A stretch of DNA of 64,000 nucleotides from the NCBI GenBank assembly GCA_020881915.1, contig JAJFPB010000012.1:620001-684000 (forward strand). Reading direction: 5' to 3'. The notes beneath the pieces are model-generated. The model made no database searches. It was given only the letters and a program-made list of their open reading frames with translations, and was not told where the DNA came from. This document shows positions 31,191 to 40,865 of this stretch, one piece after another. Origin of the DNA: Paramyrothecium sp. XJ0827. Lineage: Eukaryota; Ascomycota; Sordariomycetes; Hypocreales; Stachybotryaceae. A program made the position numbers and the translations under genes. Numbering within the stretch: position 1 is the first letter of the stretch; each line of letters starts with the position of its first letter.

Positions 31191-32131
31191 ATGTGGTTGC
31201 TGCATGTTGGCAACCTCGCCGCTGACGAAGGAATTTTCCTTCCATTTGTGCGTCAAGTTTCTGCGAGAAACGATGGTGATGGAGGTTGAGCACTAACAAT
31301 CCACATCACGGTTACAGGCCAATACCTCCACTGCAAGCAACCTAGTCACAGAGAATAAGAGACGAGCACTTGTCATGATCTCCGTCCTCATAGAGCATCC
31401 CAAGGATGGGCTCATTCTATTCGAGACTGGAGCTGGCAAGGATTACCCCGAAGTCTGGGGTCCCCAGCTTGCTGATTTATTCGCCCGGGAGAACCACACC
31501 GAGGACCTCGAGCTGGACGCAGCGATCCGGAAAACGGGTCACGACATCAAGGATATCAAGTCTGTCATAATCGGACATCTCCATCTGGACCATGCAGGCG
31601 GCTTGGAGTTTTTCAGAGGGACAGATGTGCCGATCTACGCACATGAGCTAGAGCTCAAGCATGCCTTCTACAGTGTTGCAACGAAGACTGATTTGGGTAC
31701 CTACATTCCCTTTCACTCATCTCTCTAGAAACATCCACAACCTTTTTATGAACTAATTTGCTCCAACAGGTCTCTACTTGCCAACCTATCTACAATTCAA
31801 CTTGAACTGGCAACCCTTGCACGGCGACAGCTTACTGTTTGCACAAGGCGTCTCCATTCATCACTGTCCCGGACACACACCAGGCCTTTGCATTTTGCAG
31901 GTGAATCTGAAGAACAGCGGCACATGGATTTTCTCATCCGACCACTACATCGTGCAAGAACACTACGATAGCCTGGGCACCCAGGGCTGGCTGACCCGGG
32001 ACCACCCCACGTGGTCTCGTTCGAACCAGATGGTGCACATGCTCCAGAAGGCGACCGCCGCCAAGGTTATCTTTGGACACGATCGTGAGGTTCTTTTGCG
32101 CCACAAGCTAGCCCCTGAGAACTATGATTGA
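31191..32131 (+). CDS. Metallo-beta-lactamase-fold hydrolase (lactonase-like)
   Basis: Three exons (31191-31247, 31318-31696, 31770-32131) give 265 residues, the size of AHL-lactonase-type MBL enzymes. The zinc motif HxHxDH is present as GHLHLDHAGGLEFF. Further ligands follow in IHHCPGHTPGLC (His), SSDHYIVQ (Asp) and FGHDREV (His), so the site is complete. No signal peptide. Known members open lactone or lactam rings; fungal relatives hydrolyse lactams of plant defence compounds. Given its neighbours, a lactone formed during aromatic breakdown is a reasonable substrate (inference). Intron 1 has a good GCACTAAC branch site. Confidence 0.85.
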
Positions 32132-32599
32132 GAAGGGCGGGTGAGGTTTGCAATGGGAAGGCAGTAAGTGGGAGCGCCAAAGCTTTGAATGACCATTGGG
32201 GTAATCTCGTTTAGTGCCGATACAGAACATGCATTGTTGGTAAATTGATTCAATAATAACTTGTCTATCATCGTACCTTATGAATACAAAATGAATAAAC
32301 CACCTTGATTTCCTTCTGATTACCCCAATTGTCCCTGTCGAACAGTTGTGCATGATCATCATGCTACACACTGCAAGGGACTGAAATGTATTCGAGTAAT
32401 CATGTTCTATCTTGACAAGGCGTGACTCAATAAGATCCATTTACCAGCACATCCTTGGGTATTCTTAGACATATTCTCATGAGGACCAGTTTCAGTAAGC
32501 CAATGGGTCTATCGTTATTCAGAGCTCACAAAACAGAAAGATGTACGGTGATAAGTATAATAAAATTGTACTAAAAACTCGAAACTATTCTGCACATTC
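32132..32599. other. Intergenic between convergent genes
   Basis: AT-rich 3' flanks of the metallo-hydrolase and the reductase. No gene seen. Confidence 0.5.
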
Positions 32600-33772
32600 T
32601 CAATGAGTACTACCTCGTTCTGCATTCTTCGCAACGGCCCTCGGCGGAATTTGACCCATTTCGACAAAAGTCTCGAATGAGTCCTTGAAGGAATCAAAAG
32701 AGTCGATATGGCCCGTCCAGCCGAATTTGCGAGCCTTGTTGATGCTGAGCGTCGCGGACCACCCGCGCTGGAAGACCCAGTCCTGGAAAGCCCACGTCGC
32801 AGCCTTCCAGGTTGCCTTGGCCTCGGGGCACCCTGCACGATCACAAATGCGGTTCCAGATCTGCTCCTTATCCGCAGCCCAGTCCACAAAGCTATGGTCT
32901 AGCTGTACGTCGCTCAGCATCGGCCGTGGCCGCTTGAAAACCTGATCCGCAGTGGCCTTGGCGCCGAAATAACTGGCTAGCCGAGGCCACATGTATTTCC
33001 ACGAGAAGTAGTCGCCGTTGGCGACGTTGAATGCTTCGTTCCCAGCGTGTTCATGGGTAGATGCCCACACACTCAAATCGGCAATCAACCTAGCATCACT
33101 CACATCGTCGTAACCTTCAAAATAGATCTGGTTGGTCGGCATGGCCGCCTCGTCACCCAGCTCTGTGCACACCAAAAAGTATAAGGCCAGGGTGAGGGCT
33201 TCATTCATCCCGTTGGGCTTCACAGTGTGCCCAATGATTGCCTCAGGTCGAATGACATTCCATCGCCAGGATTGACCACGCTGCCGGGAGATCAGGTAAT
33301 CTTCTTGGTGAAAGTAGAAGTTTCCAAGTGGCGGCTCACGCCGGGCCTCAGCCTCGCGAGCTGGGGAGGGCACGGGCCCGAGGTGAACATTGTAATGCTT
33401 GCCACCAGTTTGGAGGACACAGCATTCAAGGCGCCGAGCGACGGCGATGAGGGCATCTAGGAAATTCTCGAAGAGCGTCGCATTGGCGGTGTTGAGTCGC
33501 TGGAAGTCGTCCTCATGTACATAGGATGAAAAATAAGCGTGGGTGACATTGGCGCAAGCCTCTTGCATCAAAGGGATAAGTTGTTGGCTGCTTTTCGTGA
33601 AGTCCAGGGGGACGAAGGATATGCGAGCGTCCTTGACTCTGGACTTCAAGGGTGACAAGGAAGAAGCGACAATGCTTGACCATTCGTCGGAGCTCGTATT
33701 TGCCAGATGCTCAATGATTGCTGTGCCAGTAATGCCGTTGGCACCAGTAATGAAAGCCACCTTGGGCGGCAT
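32600..33772 (-). CDS. PRISE-like short-chain reductase (5-beta-reductase/iridoid-synthase family)
   Basis: 390 residues, one exon. The N-terminal nucleotide-binding motif is TGANGITG (residues 9-16). The atypical SDR signature of the PRISE group is visible: LQTGGKHYNVHLGP with Lys125, and NFYFHQEDYL with Tyr153, the Lys/Tyr pair that replaces the usual YxxxK in this family. RWNVIRPEAIIGH and the substrate-side block follow. Family members use NADPH to reduce the C=C bond of enones (progesterone 5-beta-reductase, iridoid synthase). Probably cytosolic. It could reduce an unsaturated acyclic product of the pathway next door, but cluster membership is only by position. Confidence 0.85.
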   Translation of the reverse strand: MPPKVAFITGANGITGTAIIEHLANTSSDEWSSIVASSLSPLKSRVKDARISFVPLDFTKSSQQLIPLMQEACANVTHAYFSSYVHEDDFQRLNTANATLFENFLDALIAVARRLECCVLQTGGKHYNVHLGPVPSPAREAEARREPPLGNFYFHQEDYLISRQRGQSWRWNVIRPEAIIGHTVKPNGMNEALTLALYFLVCTELGDEAAMPTNQIYFEGYDDVSDARLIADLSVWASTHEHAGNEAFNVANGDYFSWKYMWPRLASYFGAKATADQVFKRPRPMLSDVQLDHSFVDWAADKEQIWNRICDRAGCPEAKATWKAATWAFQDWVFQRGWSATLSINKARKFGWTGHIDSFDSFKDSFETFVEMGQIPPRAVAKNAERGSTH

Positions 33773-34574
33773 CTTGGTTGTTCAGGGATGTAAGACGGAA
33801 GAGGCAGAGGCAAGACGAGCTGGAGGATTATTGAGATGAATGGGAAACTAAACCGAGCCTGGCAATACTCCAAAAATATATGTGCTGTAATGTCCTTTCT
33901 CTGGAGCCTTCTCGTCTTTTATTCTTAAGGCCTACCAAATGGGTCATAGCCAACTCCTGGTGTCTTCGTGAGACCCTATTCCACTACTGCATTACCCCAC
34001 GGGGATGTAATCTAAAACTTGGGGTCGGAAAGCACATGGAGCAAGGCGCTAGAGGCCTGAATGACACGCGAACCAGTGCCGTGTGGCAAGCCATAACAAT
34101 TCGGCTTTAGCGGGCCACGGATATGGTGGCAAGCAGCACGGCTCCCATGTCTTTGGTTTCAGCTACTCGATAAGTCTCTTGTGCCCACGGCGGATGATAT
34201 GGTGGGTAGATGAACAGAATGTAGTGAATGGAAGACAGCACGGGAGGCTAATGGCTTCGATCTGGCCAACGCCGAAAGTGTTCCTCGTTTCTTGCCATAA
34301 TTCTCAACAGGTTCTTCTAAGTCTAATTTTAGTCCGATATCCCAGGCAAGGTCTCTGCGGCTCCAACCATATTGCTGCGACTATGGTACAACGCTTGTGG
34401 CGCGAGCTCCAGGCTTTTTACGAAGCATCGCGTACTACCCGAGCCCGTTCCTCTATCGATGCAGGCGGATCACCCAGGCGTATCTGGCATAGCGCAGCAC
34501 AAAATGAGAAGTTTCCCACAACGAACATGAAGCCGCACACAGTGAGGATGGAAATCTAAAATTGATGTCAGCGC
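33773..34574. other. Intergenic
   Basis: Promoter side of the reductase and 3' flank of the membrane protein. Only short frames on both strands. Confidence 0.5.
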
Positions 34575-35335
34575 TTATTCCCAGATAGTTCTCGTCCCAA
34601 GGCCTTGATGCCTTCCCACCTTGCGTGAGGTCTCCACGTGTGACGAGTCAAAAACCGGCGTCAACACATGCAGAGCGTATCCCACGAGAAAAAGAACCCA
34701 TGAGTAGTTCATGAGCATCATTGGGCATTGCCAGACCCACAGCATCTTGATGCTAACCCGACGTCTTTGCGGCTCTGAAGAGGTCTTGATCGGCAGCTTG
34801 GTAGGATGCGGTGGAGGTTGCAGGAATAGATTCAGTGCCAGTTTGATCTTATCGTCATTGAATTCGACATGGCCGTCTTTTTCCTCTTTCTTGGGCAAAT
34901 GCCGAAGCAGCCGCTGGTGAGCCGAGCCGATGAGGGCGAACGTGGACAAGAAGAAGCTCCAATTCCACAGCATCTTAGCGACCCACAAGGTCCTTTCAGT
35001 TGCTGGCCATGAGAAGATGCCTACCACCGCTGCGGCAGACAAGGTGGCCTGTTGAGATGCCACATGTCAATCGTGTCCCCAGAAGTTCTGACGGTGTGGA
35101 GAAGGGCGCTGCTTACTGCTTTTGTAACGAACGATAACTCTTCATCTTTCAACTGCCTGAACTTAGACAACGCCCCGATCACTTCATCTCTATCTTTCGC
35201 CTCATTCACGGTATATGCAATATCTGTGATAGGATTGAGGGTGTGATAGTTGTATGCTCCAGAATAGCTGAATGTGAGGATCTTCAGAAAAATACGGACG
35301 AACAAACGAAGGTCGAGCGGGTTTTTGGCTGTCAT
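34575..35335 (-). CDS. Predicted integral membrane protein, unknown function
   Basis: Two exons (35335-35117, 35048-34575) with a 68-bp phase-0 intron give 230 residues. Hydrophobic helices are visible in AAAVVGIFSWPATERTLWV, LWNWSFFLSTFALIGSAH and MLMNYSWVLFLVGYALHVL, with a charged loop (KKEEKDG) between them. Exon 1 has LRLFVRIFLKILTFSYSGAY and an amphipathic Asp/Glu/Lys-rich part. I do not recognise the family. A second intron is not needed. Confidence 0.6.
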
Positions 35336-35987
35336 GCTATGCTCGCGGAGTCGTTATAGGAAGGAGTGGTGATTTGGTTCAATGAAGGGATCGAAATATC
35401 GAAGATCGCAGACAAAATAGATACCGAAAACATGTGACGTCGTCTGCTTCTATATTTAAGTGCTTTTCTGCGTTGGGCTGTACGCTTTTTGGTCACGCCC
35501 GGCCTCGCGATTATATTTGTAATGGCGACCACATATTAAATACCCCTGCGTGCTTTGGGGGTGGGACTGTGCGTCACACCATGGATCCGAAGAGGATCAA
35601 CCCTTGTTGATGCGCCTCGTAGCTGCCTGACCCTGGCATGGGCGGCTGCTTACCGCCACAATGCCTATTCTATCTATTGGCGATTCCCTTGGATAGTAAG
35701 CTGACCCCATGTTAGGAAATTGTGAACCAAAGAACCAAAATTCCAAGTCATTTCATTTCATAATGGCAAAATGGGGGTTTGCATGCGTCACAAGTTCTTA
35801 CACTCACAAAAGAAGCAAAAGCATTCATTCGCGTGGCCGAAGAATCGACCTGCGTCTTACGTTTGTGGACCTTGACGAGGAAGAAATCTAACATCATGAT
35901 ATATGCCAAGTTTGTCTTGCGTACAATCTGAAAATTAATGAGGCATGAATTCATCCGAAATCCTTTCAGAATGCCTTGCTCCCATTA
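35336..35987. other. Intergenic
   Basis: Promoter of the membrane protein and 3' flank of the NlpC/P60-like gene. No gene seen. Confidence 0.5.
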
Positions 35988-36693
35988 CTACTGCAGTGTC
36001 AGCAACGCCATCATCGGAACTAGTATGTTTAGAACCGTCGTCTCCGTTAATTGAGTTGCGGCCATGATCGCTCTTGTGGGCAGTCTCGGCGGGAGGACAT
36101 TTGAGGTCATCGGACCCCATCCACTGCCTGTATCGTACCCACACTCCAGCTCATCGTACATGCGTGTTGCGAAATGTTGACAGTTGTTGTCAACGGCATG
36201 GTATTGCGCCATTTGCTGAAAGATGCGCTCGGCTGTGTGAAAAACTCATGTCAGAGGAGGGCCAACAGGAGAAGGTGCAAGTTAGGAACTCGCCAATTTC
36301 GATGATCTGAGCCGCGCTCTTCCTTGTAAACCCAAATTGCCTCCACGAGACTTGTTGTATACCACGGTCCGTCTCCCATAGACCAAAAGGCGTAGGTCGA
36401 GGCCATTTGAAATCTGAATTCTTTTGCTTTCCGAAAGGAATCTTCAGAGACTTCTTCTCGCCTCTCGCCATCTCGTATACCATGCCATCTATCATGATGG
36501 CCCAGTGCTGCATAGCTGGTCCGGGGACACCACACCGAGTGCTCAGATTTCTCAGAGCACGGGAAATAACGGGATTAAAACCATCTCCTATGCTTCCTCT
36601 GAGGTCGACGAAGAGGAGATAGACTGGCTGTCCATGGCGCGAAACCAAAGCCTGATGTTCCGCAGAACTAAGTCGAACTGGTGCACTTGACAT
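35988..36693 (-). CDS. Permuted NlpC/P60 (LRAT/PLAAT-like) thiol hydrolase with C-terminal hydrophobic tail
   Basis: Two exons (36693-36294, 36232-35988) give 214 residues. The catalytic His is in MQHWAIMIDGMVYEM (His63) and the Cys in VDNNCQHFATRMYDEL (Cys151). The H-then-NC(E/Q)HF order is that of the permuted papain-like LRAT/PLAAT group. The last 16 residues (NILVPMMALLTLQ preceded by TETTVL) are hydrophobic, like the membrane anchor of animal PLAATs. The frame joins only if the intron starts GCGAGT (a GC-AG intron) at 36293 and ends ...CACAG at 36233. Possible phospholipid acyltransferase/thioesterase or deubiquitinase-like (PPPDE) role; not decided. Confidence 0.65.
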
Positions 36694-37391
36694 GCTGCCT
36701 GTCTCTGTAACTTTTCTTCCCTTTCGCTCGATCGAAATGATTCACCGTTGCTCAATCTTTAATCGAGCACAGAATAGCGTAACAAATCCTCGAATTAAGA
36801 AGTCGGATGCTTCAAATGCAAGACTCATGAATGATACATTGTGCGGCTTGAAATGAGGCCCAAATACCACTGATAGACGAAGTTATGCGAGCCCTCCGTA
36901 ATCAGGAAGCGAGAAGGATTCAATCCCATGTGACATGCTTGTCAGTGCTTTCAGCTTTGCTTATGCCTTTGACTAAATTTGGGGCACAAAATCGCCGTCG
37001 GTAGTTATCGATTCGGGTTCCACAGCCTCCTTCAGGTTGCAATGGGCGCCATATCGTCTAACTACACCAATCAGCTTCGCCCAAGCCATGCACGGCCCAC
37101 GCCACCCTCTTGATCCCGGTAATGCATGATTTTACAGAGCCCCTGACTTGGACAGGCTGCCTTGTCATCAGGCTTGATCGGCTTGTGCCAACCAAGCTTC
37201 GGCCTGAGAATATGCTTTAAATGCTGGGCATGGCTTCACGACGAGGCTCCTATCATGGGCCCTATTCGTCGCAGTCCGTGTCTCTTCGAACTTTATTCGA
37301 GCACACTTGCTCCTGAAAACAAATTCATCTATATTTTTAAAAATAAAAAAAGTCGCACGCACAAGCTTTACTTTTCCAAATAGCTGCCACA
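36694..37391. other. Divergent intergenic region
   Basis: Between the NlpC/P60-like gene and the secreted protein gene; shared promoter region. No gene seen. Confidence 0.5.
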
Positions 37392-38275
37392 ATGAAGTTT
37401 TCCATATTCTTATCCGCGGCGCTCCTCGTCATCTCTGGTCAGTCCACTAGCTCTGGGTGAATCGCTAAATTGTGGCTAATCACATGTGTTAGCCTCTGCT
37501 GCTGGCCCTGCTCCACGTTTTCGCCGTCCTGCCGATACAGTCGAACTACCGCCACGACCGGGCCAGACAGGACGAGATACCATACCTCGACCGCTATTAC
37601 CTGCCCCGAGTTCACCTCAACAGCCTCCGCCAGTCCCTTTTCAGAGACTTCAGGATATTCAAGTGGTGCCACAAGTCTTCGAAAATAGGCGCGGGATAGT
37701 CAGATATGACAACATCCCGGCTGAGCGGTTGACGACGCCAGTGAACATCGACATGGTCGATGCACAGATCAGGACGAGACTGGCTAATAACGTCAGGCTC
37801 AGTCTATTTGCGCGACAACGGGCGTTTATTTTGACAATCATGTCCAACATAACTACCTCGTCCGATACGAGCTACATTCTCCAGTTCGTTGATGAACAAA
37901 ACAGGGTTTACTTCCAAAGCGGCAACACCTTTTTTGTTGGTGAAAACGAAGTTATCAGTGCGTATTGTTCCTGGCACAGATGACAATTCATCCATGCTAA
38001 CTTTGGTAAAAGCTCTCGATGAAAACAGCGGGCCCGAAGAAGCAGTCTCACCCATCGACTCTGCCGATGACGGAGGTTCGCCATCAAACGCAACACAATC
38101 CTTGACTCATAGCCCGACACCGACACCCTCCAATGGTCCGGTATCGCCATCTGGCACCAACGATGATGATTCAGATCCAAACAGTGGGGCGGTTGCTCTG
38201 ACAGTTTCTTCCGCATTATGTAAATCTGTCATACTGGGTGGGATGGCGATGATGATCGTCCATGTCATGCTATGA
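37392..38275 (+). CDS. Small secreted, probably GPI-anchored protein
   Basis: Three exons (37392-37437, 37493-37957, 38013-38275) give 257 residues. A clear signal peptide (MKFSIFLSAALLVISASAAG) is followed by a Pro/Arg-rich stretch (PPRPGQTGRDTIPRPLLP). A compact domain follows (LSLFARQRAFILTIMSNITT, then YILQFVDEQNRVYFQSGN), then a Ser/Thr/Pro stalk (THSPTPTPSNGPVSPSGTND). It ends in a hydrophobic tail (SVILGGMAMMIVHVML), as in GPI-anchored cell-wall proteins. The domain is not one I recognise. Both introns have good CTAAC/CTAAT branch sites. Confidence 0.72.
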
Positions 38276-39330
38276 ATGGTTGTATGATCCTGTTACCTAT
38301 AGATAATGCATTCTTCCGGCTAAAAAGCCTTTTATAGCTTAAGAAGGTTGTCGTTGTTTTAACTCTCGTAGCGTTTGCTAAAATGTCGGATCCAATTTTT
38401 CAATTGCGTTGCCCAAGGGGGGTATGCTAGAACCTGCCACTTTACGTCTGGTGACAAGGCCGAGAGAATCTTTTTGAGGATAACGATGACTCTTTGGTTT
38501 GACACATCACTGAATTGGCAGACAACGTGACGGCAGCACAGCTAGGGGAGGTCAACGGTTGTCAACAGGCTTCATTGCTCATGTTGCATATTCCTCTCTC
38601 AACCGCTGACTATCTATTTTCTCGAACTAGGCGAGCATGGGACAAGCTGCAGCATAATTGAGATGAACAGTACATAGAATGTGATTAGCATTGTTTGTCT
38701 TGAATCAACCTTCAGTAATCTCGAACTCATTGCACAGTAAAATAATATTGGTGTTGTACATATTTAGAAACTACTTTCATTCCCCACCTCTGCCCCAGGA
38801 GCATAACCAAGAAATTGAGCATACATATGGGGTAAGTAGAAACTGAATCTGGAGCCAGTGCGGAGATGGAAGATGTAAGCTAAACGAGCGAACAAAAGCG
38901 TGATTTCCTAATCCGGGTATCTGGTCTGCGAGTGCCTTGGAGAAGGCGGTACCATGCTGTCGATAGAATAGAGGAGAAAGAGGATTCGATGACGCATTGA
39001 CATTCGCACCAACTTTAGAACTCTTCGGGTTGTCAATAATCTCAAGTATGAGCCTATATTGTAGTCCTTAGATTTGATTTACATCGCGAGGCCGGTGACT
39101 AACCTGGTAACACACCGAGTCAGATAGTTCCACCTCCCGGCAGCGGATCGAAGAAGCATACTGCAATTGCTTTGGATATAGCCATTAAACACTGTGCAGT
39201 GGCGGTACAAGTGTCACTTTCAAATGTAGAGAAGATTCTCATACCAAAAAGCCATCCAAATACAGTAAATCGTTCGTCAATTAGCTAATTACTTCATTCG
39301 ATAGGCATTCTAGGAAGGGAGAAGCACTGT
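38276..39330. other. Intergenic, no gene seen
   Basis: About 1 kb, AT-rich, between convergent genes. No ORF or motif I can support. Confidence 0.5.
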
Positions 39331-40865
39331 TTATCCAGCGAATGGCACCCTTCCCCAGTAATGGAAACCAACGGCAGCGATACCAGCAATCAAAGCACCG
39401 GCCGTAAGCTGCTGAGAAAATGATGTGCTTGATTCGCTACCACCGATCAATCGCCACTTGTTGAATTGTTGTGATGTGAGCTCGAAAGGTGGGTAAAGAT
39501 TATATTTGTTAGTATGGCTTGGTAGATGAGTCTCCGGCAACCAAGAAAGGACCGGTCCTCGGGTGTGAATAGGCTGGTCTTGGGATTTCCATTGAAGCCT
39601 TCCAAAATTTACGTGTGGCAGGATGTACGAGATGAGAAACTTGGATTTCCATTCCACCCAAGCAAAAGACCGGATCCGGTCCATTGACATCTGATGAGTC
39701 TGGAGTGTGTCCTGTTTTCGCAGTTGCTGGTATTCCAGGAAGAGTGCTGAAAGATCATCAGTGCTGGGGTTCTTGGTGGTTCCCACAAGAGTCCTTAGAC
39801 CATTAATGAGGACAACGATGTCAGAAACGCCCATGTTATATCCCCAGCCTGCGTTGGGTGTTAGTTTTCGGACGGCGTCCCCGACCAAAACTATGCGGTC
39901 CCAACTCCATTCAGGTACCAAGCCCTCCTCCAGATTGATGAGCCCAGAATGCCCCGTTCTCATTTGGTAAACGTCGCGAACCTGATAACCAGGAGCCATG
40001 TAGAGGTGTCCCCATTTTTCCAAGAGTGCCATTTGATCCTCTTCGGTATAACGGATTTGTTCTGAAGTTGGCGAATCCAACTTTTCGTAGACGTTAAACC
40101 ACGACCGATTGTTTCCCACCAGTATTTGGGTAGAAACACCGTCGTGGACACCCTGATAGTTGCTGCAAGGTTCTAGACCGGGAAGCATCGGAAGATCCGC
40201 AAATAAATCCCTGTACCAAGACTCATAGGGACTCTTCTCCTGATCCTTAACAGTACCAGGATTGCCCGATCGAAGGTTGTTCATGACGTGGCGAACTCTG
40301 CTCCGAACTCCGTCGGCTCCAATGGTAATGGAACCCTCTTCGACTGAACCGTCGTCGCAAGTGACTACAACACGATTGGATTCCACTGTAATGCTAACAA
40401 CACGCTTGTTGAGGAGTATGCGGGACCGAGCAGCTTCCGGCAAACTCATGTAAAGAGCCTCGGTGAGCTTAGCTCGAGGCGATAGTCCTAGGGGATGCCC
40501 ACAACTTGTGAAATTAGCATTTACGCTTTTTGCACTTTTCCCTACGATCGCAATGCGTACCATTTCTGAGCGATGGGAAGCAACTCATGATCTTCTCGGA
40601 TCAGAGAGCCGTCTGTTGCGTGGGTTATGAAAGCATGTTTGAATGGGTCGAGGACTTTGGACATTGGTTCTAGGATGTCTAGCTGATCGAACACCCGATA
40701 AGTGGTCGGCATGATAGCCAAGAGTGAGCCCAGGTAAGGCGCGACACTGCCATGCTGTTCCAAGACGACAAAGTCGATGTCTGCCTTATGGAGGATGTGG
40801 GCGGTAGTCAGGCCGACAAGGCCGCCGCCGACCACGATAACTCGAAAACGACCATCCGATGCCAT
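39331..40865 (-). CDS. FAD-dependent monooxygenase (PaxM-like class A)
   Basis: Two exons (40865-40561, 40504-39331) with a 56-bp phase-2 intron give 492 residues. It starts with RFRVIVVGGGLVGLTTAHIL (FAD Rossmann motif), has the middle block TIGADGVRSRVRHVM (DG motif) and VLVGDAVRKLTPNAGWGYNM (FAD site; the family usually reads GD-x-x-H-K-x-T-P). The last 40 residues include a hydrophobic segment (AGALIAGIAAVGFHYWG). This resembles epoxidising or hydroxylating FMOs of fungal meroterpenoid and indole-terpene pathways. No prenyltransferase or cyclase lies nearby, so it looks solitary; substrate unknown. Confidence 0.88.
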
